A stretch of DNA of 64,000 nucleotides from Aspergillus flavus (taxonomy: Eukaryota > Ascomycota > Eurotiomycetes > Eurotiales > Aspergillaceae). The notes beneath the pieces were generated by a model, which was given only the letters and a program-made list of their open reading frames with translations, searched no databases and had not been told where the DNA came from. Shown here piece by piece: positions 1-12,181 of the stretch. The stretch covers positions 1,364,001-1,428,000 of the forward strand of contig NC_092410.1 of the NCBI RefSeq assembly GCF_009017415.1, written 5' to 3'. Numbering within the stretch: the stretch's first letter is position 1; each line of letters starts with the position of its first letter. Made by a program: the position numbers and the translations under genes.

Positions 1-1910
1 CCATCGATGTGGGTTGCTTTTCGAGGCCTCTTACGTAGGGCGATGATAGACGTGAGAAACGCGAATCAAGCGAGGTGCGAGAGGGCATTGCGTCGCTATG
101 ATTTATAGGTGATCGGGCAGATATATCCTGGAATTAAAGATGCGTCAGATTCTTGAATATTCACTAGGGTGGGCAAAAGACTCACGAACGACCGACGATA
201 CGAATCGAAGGATTCGCGGGATATTGAGAACGGCTCATTCTCATCGACGAGGTCGCGATGGTTCGAGGATCTATTGGAACCTGGGTACCTGCGCCAGAAG
301 CTCTGTTTTTCCGGCGGAGATGGCTATTGGTAGATGGTTAGCCGCAGCGCAAAGATGCAATCACCAGCACGTGGTTATGGAGGGGATGTAGATTTACCGG
401 AAGATAGGCCCCATTATCGTCGACCACTGTTTCGTGGGCAAATATTAGCGACGGCTCTACCCATTGTGAAGAAAAAGAAAAACATACCACTCAGTTTATA
501 TTCAGGCGGTTCATTGTCGGTGCTTTTCCTGATATTCAATGGTGATGATTGATGACTGTCTGCGGACAAGCGACTAACGTTATCGGCTTCCCCGCTATTA
601 GACGCGGCGGACCTTTTGGTGAGGAAGTTGCGGAACGGGGTCATATTTGGAGTAGGGAAGTGTTGGGGGAAATCTTTAAGTTGCGTAGAAAGTAATCGCA
701 CTGCCCTACCGAGGCGACAACGGGTACAGAGGGTGAGGTTAAAGAGGGTTTAAATGGATCGTACGAGTGGTCCAAGTCAAGAGACACAACCTCACATGAT
801 CGGCGCCTCGGCGGCGGTACAAATAATGAAATGGTGATTTATCCGTTTGATGTAAGGGAACGACGATCCCAGTAAGATAATTTATCTAATGTAAATTAGG
901 GGCCCACTAGCCAGGTGTGGGGGGCAATTGGATTGGTTGGTTTTGTTGTGGGCTTCATAACGCACTGAACATATAGAGTAGTACAACCTTGAGCTTACTG
1001 CGAGCCAGTACTCTATATCTACTGCTTTCCTCGATAAAAAACGTATAAGTTATACTAGACGAGAGCTCAATGCTTCATGAGGGTGGTGGTACAGCTAGCT
1101 GCAGCTCTTTGGGGATATTGGGCTCGTTTATTGGGGTGGTCTTGTCATCTCAGAGATAAAATTAGGGCTTTCAGGATATACTCTACAAAGTATAGTAACT
1201 TACATATCATGAAAACTTAAACATGACTACACTGTATCTTGCCTTGGTGCTGCCTAGCATTCGATTGTTCTTATTGCAAGTCCTATGACTCCACGGTGTC
1301 ACCCTTCTTGGTCCTTTTCAAGGATTGGGTAATGTCTACGACGATGTGTTGAATCATCAGTTAGTGTAGTGCTGCAAATCTTTCTAGGGCACATGATTCT
1401 GTGACTCTACGTACTTATTACCAAAAGACGTCCTAAGCTGTGAAAATTTCATAGCACCTCAATGCGTGCGTAGATTCAATATAAGATGAAGGGTAAGCAA
1501 GCACGTCAGATGTCCAATATATTATGTCTCACTGTCCTCTTCACTTTCCCTTCCTGATGGGCTGTTTGAATCGTAGATTCCATTGCCGCATCTGATTTCG
1601 ATACCATATCACGAAGCTACCTGAATGTCGCCTACAGCAGTGTATGATGACACGATATAGTCATTTGTACAGGTTTTCACACAGCTGCCTACACCATCAA
1701 CCACGGTAACAACAGCTGGATTCTAACTCGAGTCAGAGTATTTATATCGCCCTTTGCCCTCCTTTCTACTTCCTTCTTCACAACCACCTGCAACTTTCAA
1801 GCATACCTCCAAGCAATATCAGCTACTTACAGGCACTTCTTTCTCCTTATCAAGTTACACTACCCTGTTCTACCAAGAACCTACTCACAAAATACTTTGC
1901 AACTACCAAA
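1..1910. other. intergenic region without a supportable gene
   Basis: No reading frame here has a fungal-like start, codon bias or recognisable domain. Short frames at 140-701 overlap on both strands and resemble nothing. The last 150 bases are pyrimidine-rich and contain a TATA-like stretch near 1739-1750 that fits the promoter and leader of the secreted-protein gene that follows. Confidence 0.6.
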
Positions 1911-2423
1911 ATGGTCCGTCTTCTTGCCCTTGCTGTTCTGGCCGCTGCCACCGTCGAGGTAGCCTCTGCTGTGGCCCTATCCACTCCACAAAGCCCCGCC
2001 GAAATTACCATTTGGCGCCGTGATGATCTCGCTGTCACTACTGCAGCAGCAACTGCAACTGAGACACCTACTGAGGACACAGATGGAGAGAACATCCCTA
2101 ATGATGACGCAACTACCGGTGACGATGATGAGGTCTCTACCGACGGTTTGAAATGGCGCCGTAAGGGCAAATGCCGCTCTGACCTGGACTGCGATCTTGG
2201 TTATTTGTGCGGTTCCGGCCGTTGCATTCTTGGCTGCCTGGCTGATAAAGACTGCCGCCGGGGTCAGACATGCCTGGGTGGACAGTGCCGTACTGCAGGC
2301 GGAGCCAACCCTCCGTCATGCAAGCCTTACAAGCAGCTATGTGGCGCCAATGAAGAGTGTTGCTCGGGTGTCTGCCGCCTAGGATGGCGTCTGACGAGGG
2401 AGTGCAAGCATAGCAAGCACTGA
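1911..2423 (+). CDS. small secreted cysteine-rich protein (170 aa)
   Basis: Single-exon gene; function not recognised. Residues 1-20 form a typical signal peptide (MVRLL, a hydrophobic core, then VASA). Residues 21-84 are an acidic Thr/Asp/Glu-rich pro-region bracketed by two WRR motifs (35-37 and 82-84), which could be dibasic Kex2-type processing sites. All 14 cysteines lie after residue 87. Cys 88-94-100-105 and 109-115-121-126 are two copies of C-x5-C-x5-C-x4-C. Cys 137-144-150-151-155-165 give C-x6-C-x5-CC-x3-C-x9-C, the spacing of inhibitor-cystine-knot (knottin) folds. A secreted, disulfide-rich, processed product is inferred, such as an effector-like or antimicrobial-type small protein, but no activity can be assigned. 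The start is the first ATG after a pyrimidine-rich leader. The tail ends in basic residues (KHSKH). Confidence 0.85.
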   Translation: MVRLLALAVLAAATVEVASAVALSTPQSPAEITIWRRDDLAVTTAAATATETPTEDTDGENIPNDDATTGDDDEVSTDGLKWRRKGKCRSDLDCDLGYLCGSGRCILGCLADKDCRRGQTCLGGQCRTAGGANPPSCKPYKQLCGANEECCSGVCRLGWRLTRECKHSKH

Positions 2424-3678
2424 GATGTCTTCAAATTGATTCATGGATGGGGAATGAGATTGATTTGCTATGAGGAGGGGAACGGAGAAGATTGACATGC
2501 CTATGTAGTTGCTTTGATTGATGAGTTTGGATGAGGATATGTCTCATACATGGTGGAAGAGGTGGATGATATGAAGGAAAAATTTTTTGATTTTTTGTGC
2601 TTTACAAAAAGCAAAAAGAAGAAAAAAAAAAAAAACTTTGCTCACTACATATTGTGCTTATTGTAACCTCACCGTATGGCTAGGAAGACATTAAGATATA
2701 CTTAGTTATAGGAAAAAACGTAGTCTATATTTTAAAGAACCTCATAATCTATTTAATCTGTCATGGATAACCCAGTGGGAGGTCAGCCGCTAAGACGATA
2801 ACCTTGCTTCGGTTCTCCACACCAGCGGGACCGGTGCCTGGTACGAATCCTGGGGTCGTCGTTGTACTCGTGCGAGTAATCCACGATCGCTACAACGCGC
2901 TAAGCAATGGAGATGATTCTTGAGGGAAGCAATTCTGCAGAGACATCTCCACCCTGGGGTGGCGTCGCCAGAATACACCGACCCGTTACAGGGAAATTGG
3001 CTACTTGGCTGGACAACTACGTCTCTCTTCTTTTTTGCCTTTGTGTATGTTCTCTTCGCCATACTCCAATATATTATTTTTCCTCATTGTAACGCCCTCT
3101 TGTTTTTTTCCCGGCCTAATAATTGTCTTGTCTGCTTAGTTTGCTTTCACGAGTATCCCCCTATCCTGTCGGACTAACACTGACTGTATCGACTCACATA
3201 CCTTGAAACGGCCTCGTCATTGTATAGTTCTTAACCATTCTCATACATGCGCCACCATAGGCTAGACATTGCCCTGCCTTTACAAGTGTTTATTAAAATG
3301 TACCCCAATAACACACCGTACATTTTTCAACATAAGAGGAAGTATCGCTCATACGTGCTTTCCATTGTTCAATGTCTTCCTTGCCTCGCCTACGACGCGT
3401 TTGCACTTTCCAACAGTGTGCTGAAATTAGAGTGTTACTTCCATGGCAGCTGAATTCCTGCTTTTGCCCATCTTGACTGAGAACTGGATCCGCACAATAG
3501 TCTTAGAGTATCCCGCCCCCAAGCACAGCTATCCTACTTACCACTAGGTGATAGGTTAACCGGACAAAAGCCGTCGTCTACATATTGGCCAGTCAGTGGA
3601 CATAGTGCAATCTCCGCTACTTGCTGCCTCAGCACACTTCTCTCACACCTTGCCCGTCAGCCAAATTCCGGATTCACC
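2424..3678. other. intergenic region
   Basis: This stretch contains a 14-A tract at 2622-2635 just after the secreted-protein gene. A GC-richer island (about 2780-3010) sits in AT-rich DNA and is open on the minus strand at 2790-3062, but its translation resembles nothing I know. No RNA gene or repeat family is recognised. Confidence 0.5.
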
Positions 3679-4689
3679 ATGCGGTTTTGGGTGGATTGGG
3701 CACTGTGGCAGAAGCTAAGTTTGGTACGGATGTAATGACTGAGTATTATGAAACTGGGGCATTGCTAATGACGACTTCTATAGGTGCTTGCGGGCCTTCT
3801 CGTAATGTGATAATCCCCACGGCACAAGGATCACTACTGATATGACAAGGTTCTCGTGCTTATTTATTCGCTCTGCGTCCTTTTCTACAACAGACGGGCC
3901 ACTAGGAAACATGCCGCTGCAGACGCGCATCGGAAGACGATACAGGATGCGGAGCAACATCCAATGCTGTCAGAAACAAATGAGGTGCCGTTCGGTGCTA
4001 GAGCTTTAGAGCGAGGCGTTCTTGTGGAGGGCATATGGACACCGGGCCAGGAGTCTCCGATGGAATCCAATACACCAACCAGACACGAAAGCGCTGGACC
4101 GGCCCTGACGCAGCTGCCTGCGAGCCTAACAGGTTTGGTACAGAGGCCTTCTCAAACGTACATGCCGGTACCTCTATCAAGTCAGTCTGGCCCAAGATGG
4201 GCTCCATCAGTTTCCGATATTAGGGCCGAATCATCGGAAAGTCTTTACCCCAACACTTTGCATGCAAATAGATCTCGCCAGTCAGATATTCAACCAGTCG
4301 GTAAACATCATGATGTAGCCGATTCGGATGTTGCCCGGTCAAAGCTGCGACTCAGCTCTCGTGGCTCGTGGATCAGCAAGCCTTTTGAGAAGCGAATGCC
4401 AGGCGCTGAAGGTAAGTCCATAACTCCATTCTAGTTTGTGAAAGTAGGGGTGTATAGGGGGTTTGAGGTAACAGGATGCCGAAACTGACAAGCCCGCATA
4501 GGAGCTCATCCGCGAACTTCTTCCGAAGAGTTTAGGCGCAGGATCAGCAGATTGTTCGACGAAAATGTCCAGGCACGCCCAATCGAAATGTTTCAGTTGG
4601 GATCCGATTCTTCAGAGTCCGTTGATGGTCATCAAAAGGAACTCATCCCAGATCCATCAATGCATAGACTGAACCACGCAATCCATTGA
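3679..4689 (+). CDS. putative single-pass membrane protein, unrecognised family (270 aa)
   Basis: Proposed exons are 3679-3723, 3784-3801, 3850-4411 and 4502-4689; all phases agree. The ATG has a CACC context and the first exon encodes MRFWVDWALWQKLSL. An 18-nt second exon (VLAGLL) and the start of exon 3 complete one hydrophobic segment (residues about 14-34), followed by FYNRR and a basic, then polar Ser/Pro-rich tail. This suggests a type of membrane anchor with a cytoplasmic tail. A GTPGQ/SPM-like patch and a terminal RRRISRLFDE segment look conserved enough to be real, but I cannot name the family. Splice signals are good: GCTAAT branch point before exon 2, GTAATG donor after it, GTAAGT donor of intron 3. 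Exons 3-4 are much more certain than exons 1-2. No function is proposed. Confidence 0.65.
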
Positions 4690-5155
4690 TTGAATGATTC
4701 CATTGTTTAATTTCCCCAAAAAAATGGGGATTATATGCTATTATCAATTGGTCATGTAACCTACCCCAGAGCGTGAATGGCCAGCCTTGAAGGTCTTCAT
4801 TCTTTCTTGTTTGGATACTGTCATGTGTCACGTCGGCATTGACTCAACTGCACTCTGAGAAGCGCTGCGATGTATACTATTATTCAAATGTGAGGATGAC
4901 TTGTAGAATTCTTCTTAGGCGATACAAGTGTACTGTTAACGTGGAAAAATGTTCGGTGTACCGGTTGATAACCGTCAAGAGACTTCTCGGACTGGATGAA
5001 GCAAGATGCAACGAAGCAAGCTCATGATCTGTACATTAGGGCCCCTCTCATGTTTCCTTGCATTATTGTTCCAATATAGCGTTGCGTAATTGTAGGCTTA
5101 CCTCTTAAGGCAGCAGCCTGATGTGCCTGGAACACGTGACCTCGTGACAGCCTCG

Positions 5156-5161
5156 ACGCGT
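5156..5161. promoter_or_regulatory. MCB-like hexamer ACGCGT upstream of rad51
   Basis: A perfect palindromic ACGCGT lies 287 bases before the rad51 ATG. In yeasts this is the core of the MluI cell-cycle box bound by MBF (Mbp1/Swi6), which drives G1/S expression of replication and recombination genes. Function here is inferred. Confidence 0.45.
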
Positions 5162-5342
5162 CCAGAACCTCAACAAATTGTTTATCGCCGTAGAGTCATA
5201 CGCCATTTTGCCACATCGACCGACTTACGAATTTTAAATAAGACTTCTATTGTTTCCAAACTGGTGACTACAAAGCAGCCTTTGGGGTATTCGTCCGATA
5301 AGAAACAATCCTAGCGAAGAATTCATCCACAGTTACAATAGA

Positions 5343-5348
5343 ACGCGT
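5343..5348. promoter_or_regulatory. second MCB-like hexamer ACGCGT upstream of rad51
   Basis: A second perfect ACGCGT lies 100 bases before the rad51 ATG, and a related TCGCGTC follows 6 bases later. Two copies in one short promoter strengthen the case for G1/S or damage-linked control. Confidence 0.5.
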
Positions 5349-5447
5349 CCTGTCGCGTCGAGTAGGCTGTGTGCAAGACCAGTAGCAGTTGCTTGATTAC
5401 TCTTGGGGCTGGCTAGGGAGACACTTTACTTGCCTACCTGATTGAAA

Positions 5448-6757
5448 ATGACGGCGGATATGGATACTCAGAATGAATACGATGATAGTGGACTTCCCGG
5501 GCCTGGAGCGCCCACGCCACTTTCAGCTTTAGAAGTGAGGAATCTCTACTGTCCACACAATACAATATTACAAGCTTGATTTAGTAGTAAAAGCCCCTTT
5601 CAGTGACTTGTACTGACCATTGACTCGATAGGGTGTTGCGGGATTAACGGGAAGAGATATCAAATTGTTTGTCGATGCCGGCTATCACACTGTCGAATCA
5701 ATTGCGTATACGTACGTCTTTCCTCTTGAATGTTTAAATGAACTTGCTGCAGCACCAAACTTGGAGAGCTTAAGGAGATGCTGACATTGGCATTGGTGGT
5801 ACATCATAGACCGAAACGTTTACTGGAACAAATCAAAGGTATATCGGAGCAGAAGGCCACCAAGGTTTTGGTTGAAGGTTAGTCACCTCAACTCATGGAG
5901 CTCAACCGTCTGTAAGGATTCGTGCTGATTATACCTGATAAATAGCTGCCAAGCTTGTGCCAATGGGTTTCACGACTGCAACAGAAATGCATGCACGTCG
6001 AAGTGAGCTCATATCGATCACGACAGGATCCAAGCAACTAGATACTCTCCTAGGCGGTGGTATAGAAACGGGATCTATTACCGAGATATTCGGAGAATTC
6101 AGGACAGGTAAAAGTCAAATTTGCCATACGCTTGCAGTGACTTGCCAGCTGCCATTCGACATGGGTGGTGGGGAAGGGAAGTGTCTTTATATTGATACTG
6201 AAGGGACATTTCGACCGGTCCGTCTGTTGGCAGTTGCTCAAAGATACGGACTTGTTGGCGAAGAGGTACTCGATAATGTGGCCTATGCCCGCGCTTATAA
6301 CTCGGATCACCAGCTCCAGCTGCTGAACCAGGCGTCTCAAATGATGTGCGAAACTCGTTTCTCACTTCTTGTCGTCGACTCTGCTACAGCGCTATATCGG
6401 ACAGATTTTAACGGCCGTGGTGAACTATCGACTCGACAAACACATCTCGCTAAATTCATGCGTACCTTGCAGCGCTTGGCGGATGAATTTGGTATTGCCG
6501 TCGTCATCACCAACCAGGTCGTCGCCCAGGTCGACGGCGGTCCGAGTGCAATGTTCAACCCAGACCCCAAGAAGCCAATCGGTGGAAACATTATCGCACA
6601 CGCCAGCACGACCAGGCTGAGTCTGAAAAAGGGGAGAGGAGAGACCCGAGTGTGCAAGATCTATGACAGTCCCTGTCTGCCCGAGAGTGACTGTCTTTTT
6701 GCCATCAATGAAGATGGTATTGGGGATCCTAGCCCCAAGGACTTGGAAAATAACTGA
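5448..6757 (+). CDS. rad51: Rad51 recombinase (UvsC), 348 aa
   Basis: Exons are 5448-5534, 5632-5711, 5810-5877 and 5946-6757. Rad51 forms the nuclear filament on single-stranded DNA that drives strand exchange in homologous recombination. The N-terminal helix-hairpin-helix part is spread over the first three exons ([26 protein letters not shown]). The RecA core follows with Walker [10 protein letters not shown] (about residue 122-130), Walker B LLVVDS (about 216-221) and the L2/C-terminal [13 protein letters not shown] motif. The 348-residue length equals that of Aspergillus nidulans UvsC as I know it. This is Rad51, not Dmc1: the N-terminus MTADMDTQ and the start of the core match Rad51/UvsC. 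The gene is tandem with nup120. Two ACGCGT boxes upstream suggest cell-cycle control. Confidence 0.97.
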
Positions 6758-7216
6758 GGAGCGATGAAGCTGTATTAATTACTTACGATACCACGATCGG
6801 TATATGATTTTACTTGGTTTGTTCTTTAGTACATATTGTTTAGTATCTTGATTTTGATAGCATACGGTGTTTGTGGTATTGTGCTAGATTTTATGTGCTA
6901 ATTGAGATAAAAGTTGATCAATAAAAAAAGAACTATGACTTGTATATACAAAGAACGTATGGTCTTCTAAAAATATCTATTTCGAACGATTTGCTCTTCT
7001 GTCCTTCCATCAAATTTGTAGATCTCCAAAGGCGGTGGATAAATGCGCGTTGCTAAGGCTGGCGCCAAGACCGTGTTTTTTCTGAACAGAGCTTCGGAGC
7101 TTCCCTCTTCCAACTCCACAGGCTGCGACATTCCACGTACTTGCGACAATCGGCCATGGAGACTTGAAGTGACCAATTTTACAAATTAGTGGAAGGTGGT
7201 CCCTCGCTCATCCGAC
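6758..7216. other. intergenic region between rad51 and nup120
   Basis: AT-rich 3' region of rad51 followed by the short promoter/leader of nup120. No other gene is seen. Confidence 0.6.
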
Positions 7217-10200
7217 ATGGCGAAAATTTATAAAGACACCAAGGTCGACCTTCGACCGTACTCATCGAACGCCGTCGTCAACATTCAGATTCCAACACAT
7301 GCGAGTACGCAAAGCCGAGCGCGATTCTCTATATCCTCCTCTGTAGGCGCAGACGAACCGATAGCGAAAGATGAGGAAGAATTCTCTAGACGACATCTCT
7401 CGAGCCAGGGGTCAATCTACTTTCGCAAACGCACTGTCTATCCCCGATCGTTTCTTTGGAGGGTTGTCAATGACAGCAAGGTGCTCGAGATCCAGTGTGT
7501 CGATTTAACGAAGGGCGGTATCGAGCATTCAGTATACAACAATACCATACGCTTGGATTTTCAAGAAGAAATTCTTCCTTCATGTGTTGACTTCGCAGAC
7601 TTGGAGGATCATGAAGTGCTGAGCGTTTTCGTGATTACGGCTTCGAAGCAACTTTACACCTTGAGTTTGCGCCCCGAATTTTTCCGCAGAACAAGTGCGA
7701 TTGACGACAATGTATTGGACTGGTGCAAGAGCTATGTACCGGCGCCCATGTCGTTCTCCTACCCCCACCGATTGCATGCTAGCAGTCCGCTTGAGTTGTT
7801 CATCTCCCTCGATAACGGCGCACTTCTGCGCCTAACCCGGAGGTCTGGTGATGATGGTAAACCTCCACATTTCGCCTTAAACCTGGCACAGGTGAATTGA
7901 GAATGCTGACTCAATTGGTTTCCAGGCTCAAATTGGTCTCCCCTTACATTCGACGAGAGAACTTGGGGTGCCTCTATCCGCGGATTGGTTAGGTGGCACG
8001 CGCAACCTTCAATTAAATATAAAGGACGCAATCTCGATACAAACCTGGCAAATGCGATCGCTACGACATCTGATCAGACTTACGCCTTCGCGGTCTGTTT
8101 GAATCACACTTTAAAGATCTGGAACCTAGCTACAAACAAGCTAGCTGCCACGACTGACCTGTTAGGCCGTGAAGTGCAAGAGCCGGATTCGTTGTCATAT
8201 ACATTAAACCCAGCTGATTCATCCTTCATTCGTGTATTCAACGTGGAGAGAGCGCTGGACGGGGCATATCGGTATTATGTCATCACATATTCGCCTTTTG
8301 AGGATGGACGCTTCAAGTTCTGGGCTGTAAAGGGAGGCTTGACATCACCGCTTGTTATCGAAGATCTCTTTCCAGATGCTCGTTTGCGGCCCTTAGACCC
8401 TGATTCAACCGGGAATGTGTTCTGGAGTATTATAGATTTCCAGCTCAAGCCGGCCGAAGAAGGGAAAGGAATGGAACTATGGGTCCTTTGGAGAAACAGC
8501 GGAGTCTATCAGCTTTACACCCTACATTTCAATTTCGAAACTCTAGTGAGAGACTGGGATACCAATTGGGTGTCGACGGCGATCGACACTCGCGGACAGG
8601 AGCCTCCGCCGCCTATGGCATTCTCCGACGTAGTGGACCCAACAGAGAAGTGGCTGAAGTTTCTTTTACAGCCCAACAAGTATTCTCCTGAGGTGCTTGA
8701 GACTTCCCTAGCGGTTTATCAGGAGGCACTCCGGCCCCTCTCATCCCCTAGCGTTCTAAAGAAAAGTGCTTCACTTACGGAGCGACTTTGCTCTACTATC
8801 GCTGCCACTGTATCGCTTCGGAAGTTTGCCGAGGACGAGATGGATTTCGCTAGGTATCGCACGGATACAGACGCAAAGTGGCGCCAGTTTTGGCAGATTG
8901 CGGAGGATATTGATAAGAGGCGATTCGAGCCTGTCTCTCTTCTTTATGACTTCTACTATGAGACTCCATGGCTGCTTCTTTCAGATAGTTGCGCAGTAAT
9001 CAGGGAATGCAGCTCAACCGAGTTGCTTTTGCACAACTCGGGCGCTGAACTTCGCGCCGAAGGACACAAAATTGCGGATCGCTGGAGGCACAGGAACCTG
9101 GACGAGGAAATTGGAAATATGTTCGAGCAAGCTTCTCGATTGATGAGAGTTGCCTCTGGGTTCAGGAAAAGATTCCCAGCTGAACTTAACGCAGCATGTC
9201 AAAACGCTCTTGAAGCAGAGCTATTCACTGATCCGTCCTCGTCTGTCCAAGACAGGATGGACGCTTTCCGTGATCGTTGCGACTTTGGCGAACAGATCTC
9301 CAACAAGACCTATGATGGTCTGCTTGCGGCTATGGATGGGTATCTGAACATCTACAATCTGCCGAACAATGTTTTCTACACTATCATAGACACGATCCCA
9401 CTTGGGTTCCCCGGAAAGGATTCAGACCTTTTGGCTACCCATTTCGGAGTCAAGGTTACTGTGAATGGTGTGCAGGAGGCGATATTATATACGCGTCAGC
9501 TTCTCATTGACCTCTTAGTCCTTGTGGTTTTTGTGGACGGTGAGGTTCAGCAAGAAGACACATCTGAGTTCGATGCCGTGGACTTGTTCGGTTCGCTGAT
9601 AACGTTGCTAAGAGAATACGAGATGATGGCCTGGCTCAGCTCAAACACCCGGAAATGTCTTGATAGGCCTACAAACGTCTCAGATGACCAATCAGCGTCA
9701 CAATTCTCTTTGAAGGACTCGCCTTCGAAGACTACAGGCTCAAGAATGGCGACTATTCTGGAGGACCTGTTTGCTAGCGATATCAAACCCCGGCAGACTA
9801 TCGGTCTACCCCAGAGCTATACTCTAACTCTGGGAATCCACGATGTCTTGTCGTGGGTCACACGCCAAGGCGAAGTAGCTTTTCCAAATGCCCTGGTTTA
9901 CATTCAGTGTGATCTCATTGCAAAGAACAACATTGATCTTGCCTGGGACTTCCTTCGTTTCCAGCCAAGCACTTCTTGGGCGACATATGTGAAAGGTCGT
10001 CTGTATGTGGCTATGTCCGAATTCGACACTGCGGCCTTGTATTTCCGCAAGGCTGCATATCTCCTCTGTAAGTTTCCCACTCGCATTTTCTTGGACCAGC
10101 TTATCTGACCTTGTCTCTAGCATGCGGCAAACCTCTCGGTAACTTGCATGAAATGTCGTCCACGCTGCTGGATATTGTCTCAGTGGACTCGTTCCACAAT

Positions 10201-11271
10201 GGCCTTCCAAAATATTTTCAACATATTTTGACCATCTTCGAGCAAGCTCGCTCGTTTTCTCACGTTGCTGACTTCGCACGCCTTGCATTGCAGGCGCTTG
10301 CGAGTGAAAACCACAATGACCAAGATCCAGAATACAACATCCTGCGCACGGACCTTCTTTCGCGTTTGTTCTATTCGTCGTTGCAGAATTGTCAGTTTGA
10401 CCAAGCATATTCTGCCCTATCTCGATACAAGGACTTTGCACTGCAGAAGTCCGCTCTCAGCTCCCTAGTCACGAGTATATTGGTTGCATCCGGACCAGGC
10501 ACTGCTGGACTTCAGCAAATTCTCCACTTTCCGACGGCACTTATCCCAAATATCGCTTCCCACGTGGACGATATACTGGCCTCACTTGCTCGGAAACAGA
10601 CGACTTTCAGTTCTCTCTTAGATACTGGAAGCAGCACACCTGATTACCAGAGAATTTTACAGGCATACCGCATCGCACGGGGCGATTATCGTGGGGCCGC
10701 CGAGATCGCGTATCGAAACGTGCAGCGCCTACGCAATGCCCGGGATGCTCCTTCCTCTCATCTGGTGCTGAGCAAGAACCGCGACATTGACGGCACCCAG
10801 CCTGCGGAGGAAGATGATCTCGAAAGCAAGGAGATTAGAACCGAACTCCTTTCTCTAATCAACCTGCTTGGCTGCGTGGAGAAGAGTGAAGCCTATATTT
10901 TAGTCGAGAAGGAAGACTCCAGTGTACCCGCCGCCCCGTTCGCAGATCGACGCCGTAGTCTGCAAGCAGACGATGACGGGAATGTATTCATGGAGGAAGC
11001 TGATGTCAACTCACCCACACCCTATGGCTCCAAGCGCCGACTCAGCTCCAGTGCCACCGCAATCGTACCATCCGGACGCAGAGATAGCAGGTCTTCTGTC
11101 TCTACAGTCGGCAGCCATGCTCCCCGACGGCGTGTCATTGTGACGCTCGACCATTTACGTCGCGAGTACCAGTCCGAGCTGGATCGGGTCAGTAGAATCG
11201 AGAGAGGTGATTGGGAGTTCGGAGTTCTTGACGCCATTGAGGCAGATAATGATGATACGATGCGACTCTAG
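7217..11271 (+). CDS. nup120: nucleoporin Nup120/Nup160 (1310 aa)
   Basis: Exons are 7217-7856, 7926-10067 and 10121-11271. This is a scaffold nucleoporin of the Y-shaped Nup84/Nup107-160 complex at both faces of the nuclear pore. The N-terminal part (about residues 1-480) is a beta-propeller-type region with WD-like strands (TYAFAVCLNHTLKIWNLAT). The rest is mostly alpha-helical solenoid and ends in an acidic tail. Start at MAKIYKDTKVDL; an in-frame GTG seven codons upstream is not used. Introns are short (69 and 53 nt) with GTAAAC and GTAAGT donors. Length fits fungal Nup120. It sits tandem to rad51 and converges on the ABC transporter gene. Confidence 0.92.
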
Positions 11272-12181
11272 GTCGAGCCTTAGATGAGTGTCCATGATTT
11301 CTGATTTAATCTCTTGCATATTGTTCTTTTTTCCCATCTATCTCAGACTCTGGACTGCATTTGTATTCTAGGCTAGGCTTCTTATTTCAATTATCTGGTG
11401 GTGCAAGGAAATGGAGGCTTTTTTCTAATTTTTCGGTTCCTTCTCTTCTGCTCCTTCAAGATATCTATCCTCCTAGTAGACTACCGACACACTGCTTGAA
11501 TGTTTCTAGAAAGCACAATCCCCCGAGAAACTGTAACCTCGGACAATACCTTCGAACCCATTGCATTAATAGAGCTAAACCGAAAACATTAAGCCTGAGT
11601 GTTATATAATTAAGATGCCAATAAAGAAACACCTCTAGGAAGCTACTACCTTTCTCTAACAACATCTAGCAAGAACGCGATATCTTCAGCTCAGGGCTCC
11701 AGAAAATAATGCTATGAGGTGTCCTGACTCTTCAAAATGACTTGTGGGGAGATAGAAGTAACAGAACAAATGAAGTAGCACTGTATATCGCCCCCGTAAG
11801 ACTTTTCAGGGCGTTGTACTAAGGGATGTATGTATATGTATGGACATGCCTTTGCGGTTTGCTAAATGGATTTATCTTTTGTTGTTATGTCTAGGCTCAT
11901 GGATGAAAAATAGTTTATGTTGAATAACTACGGTTTTGGGGTATTGATCTAATCTTTCTTCTTTCTATATTCTTCTGGAAATATATTCTAGAACTGTATA
12001 ACCCATGTATGAACAAGCATAGCTAGAGGATTGCCCAGAAACTCAATGTTTACAACGGATGCAGCATCTGGCTGATGGATAAGGACTCATGAAGCAATTG
12101 TTAGTTATATATTAGAAAAAATTAGTATATAGGTGAAAGTAACACTTTTATATGGGTATCTCGCATATGTATATGAGTCAT
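11272..12181. other. convergent 3' intergenic region, nup120 / ABC transporter
   Basis: AT-rich, with no plausible gene. It lies between two convergent genes and marks the left edge of the metabolite locus. Confidence 0.6.

Larger units (their letters stand above)
4690..5447. other. intergenic region: 3' end of the membrane-protein gene and rad51 promoter
   Basis: No gene is seen. The distal half holds the rad51 upstream region with two MluI cell-cycle-box hexamers, listed separately. Short frames here have no domain content. Confidence 0.6.

Noticed and set aside
2790..3062. Minus-strand 90-aa frame in a GC-richer island
   Set aside because: No domain, no splice partners and no recognisable transposon or repeat similarity. 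It may be chance.
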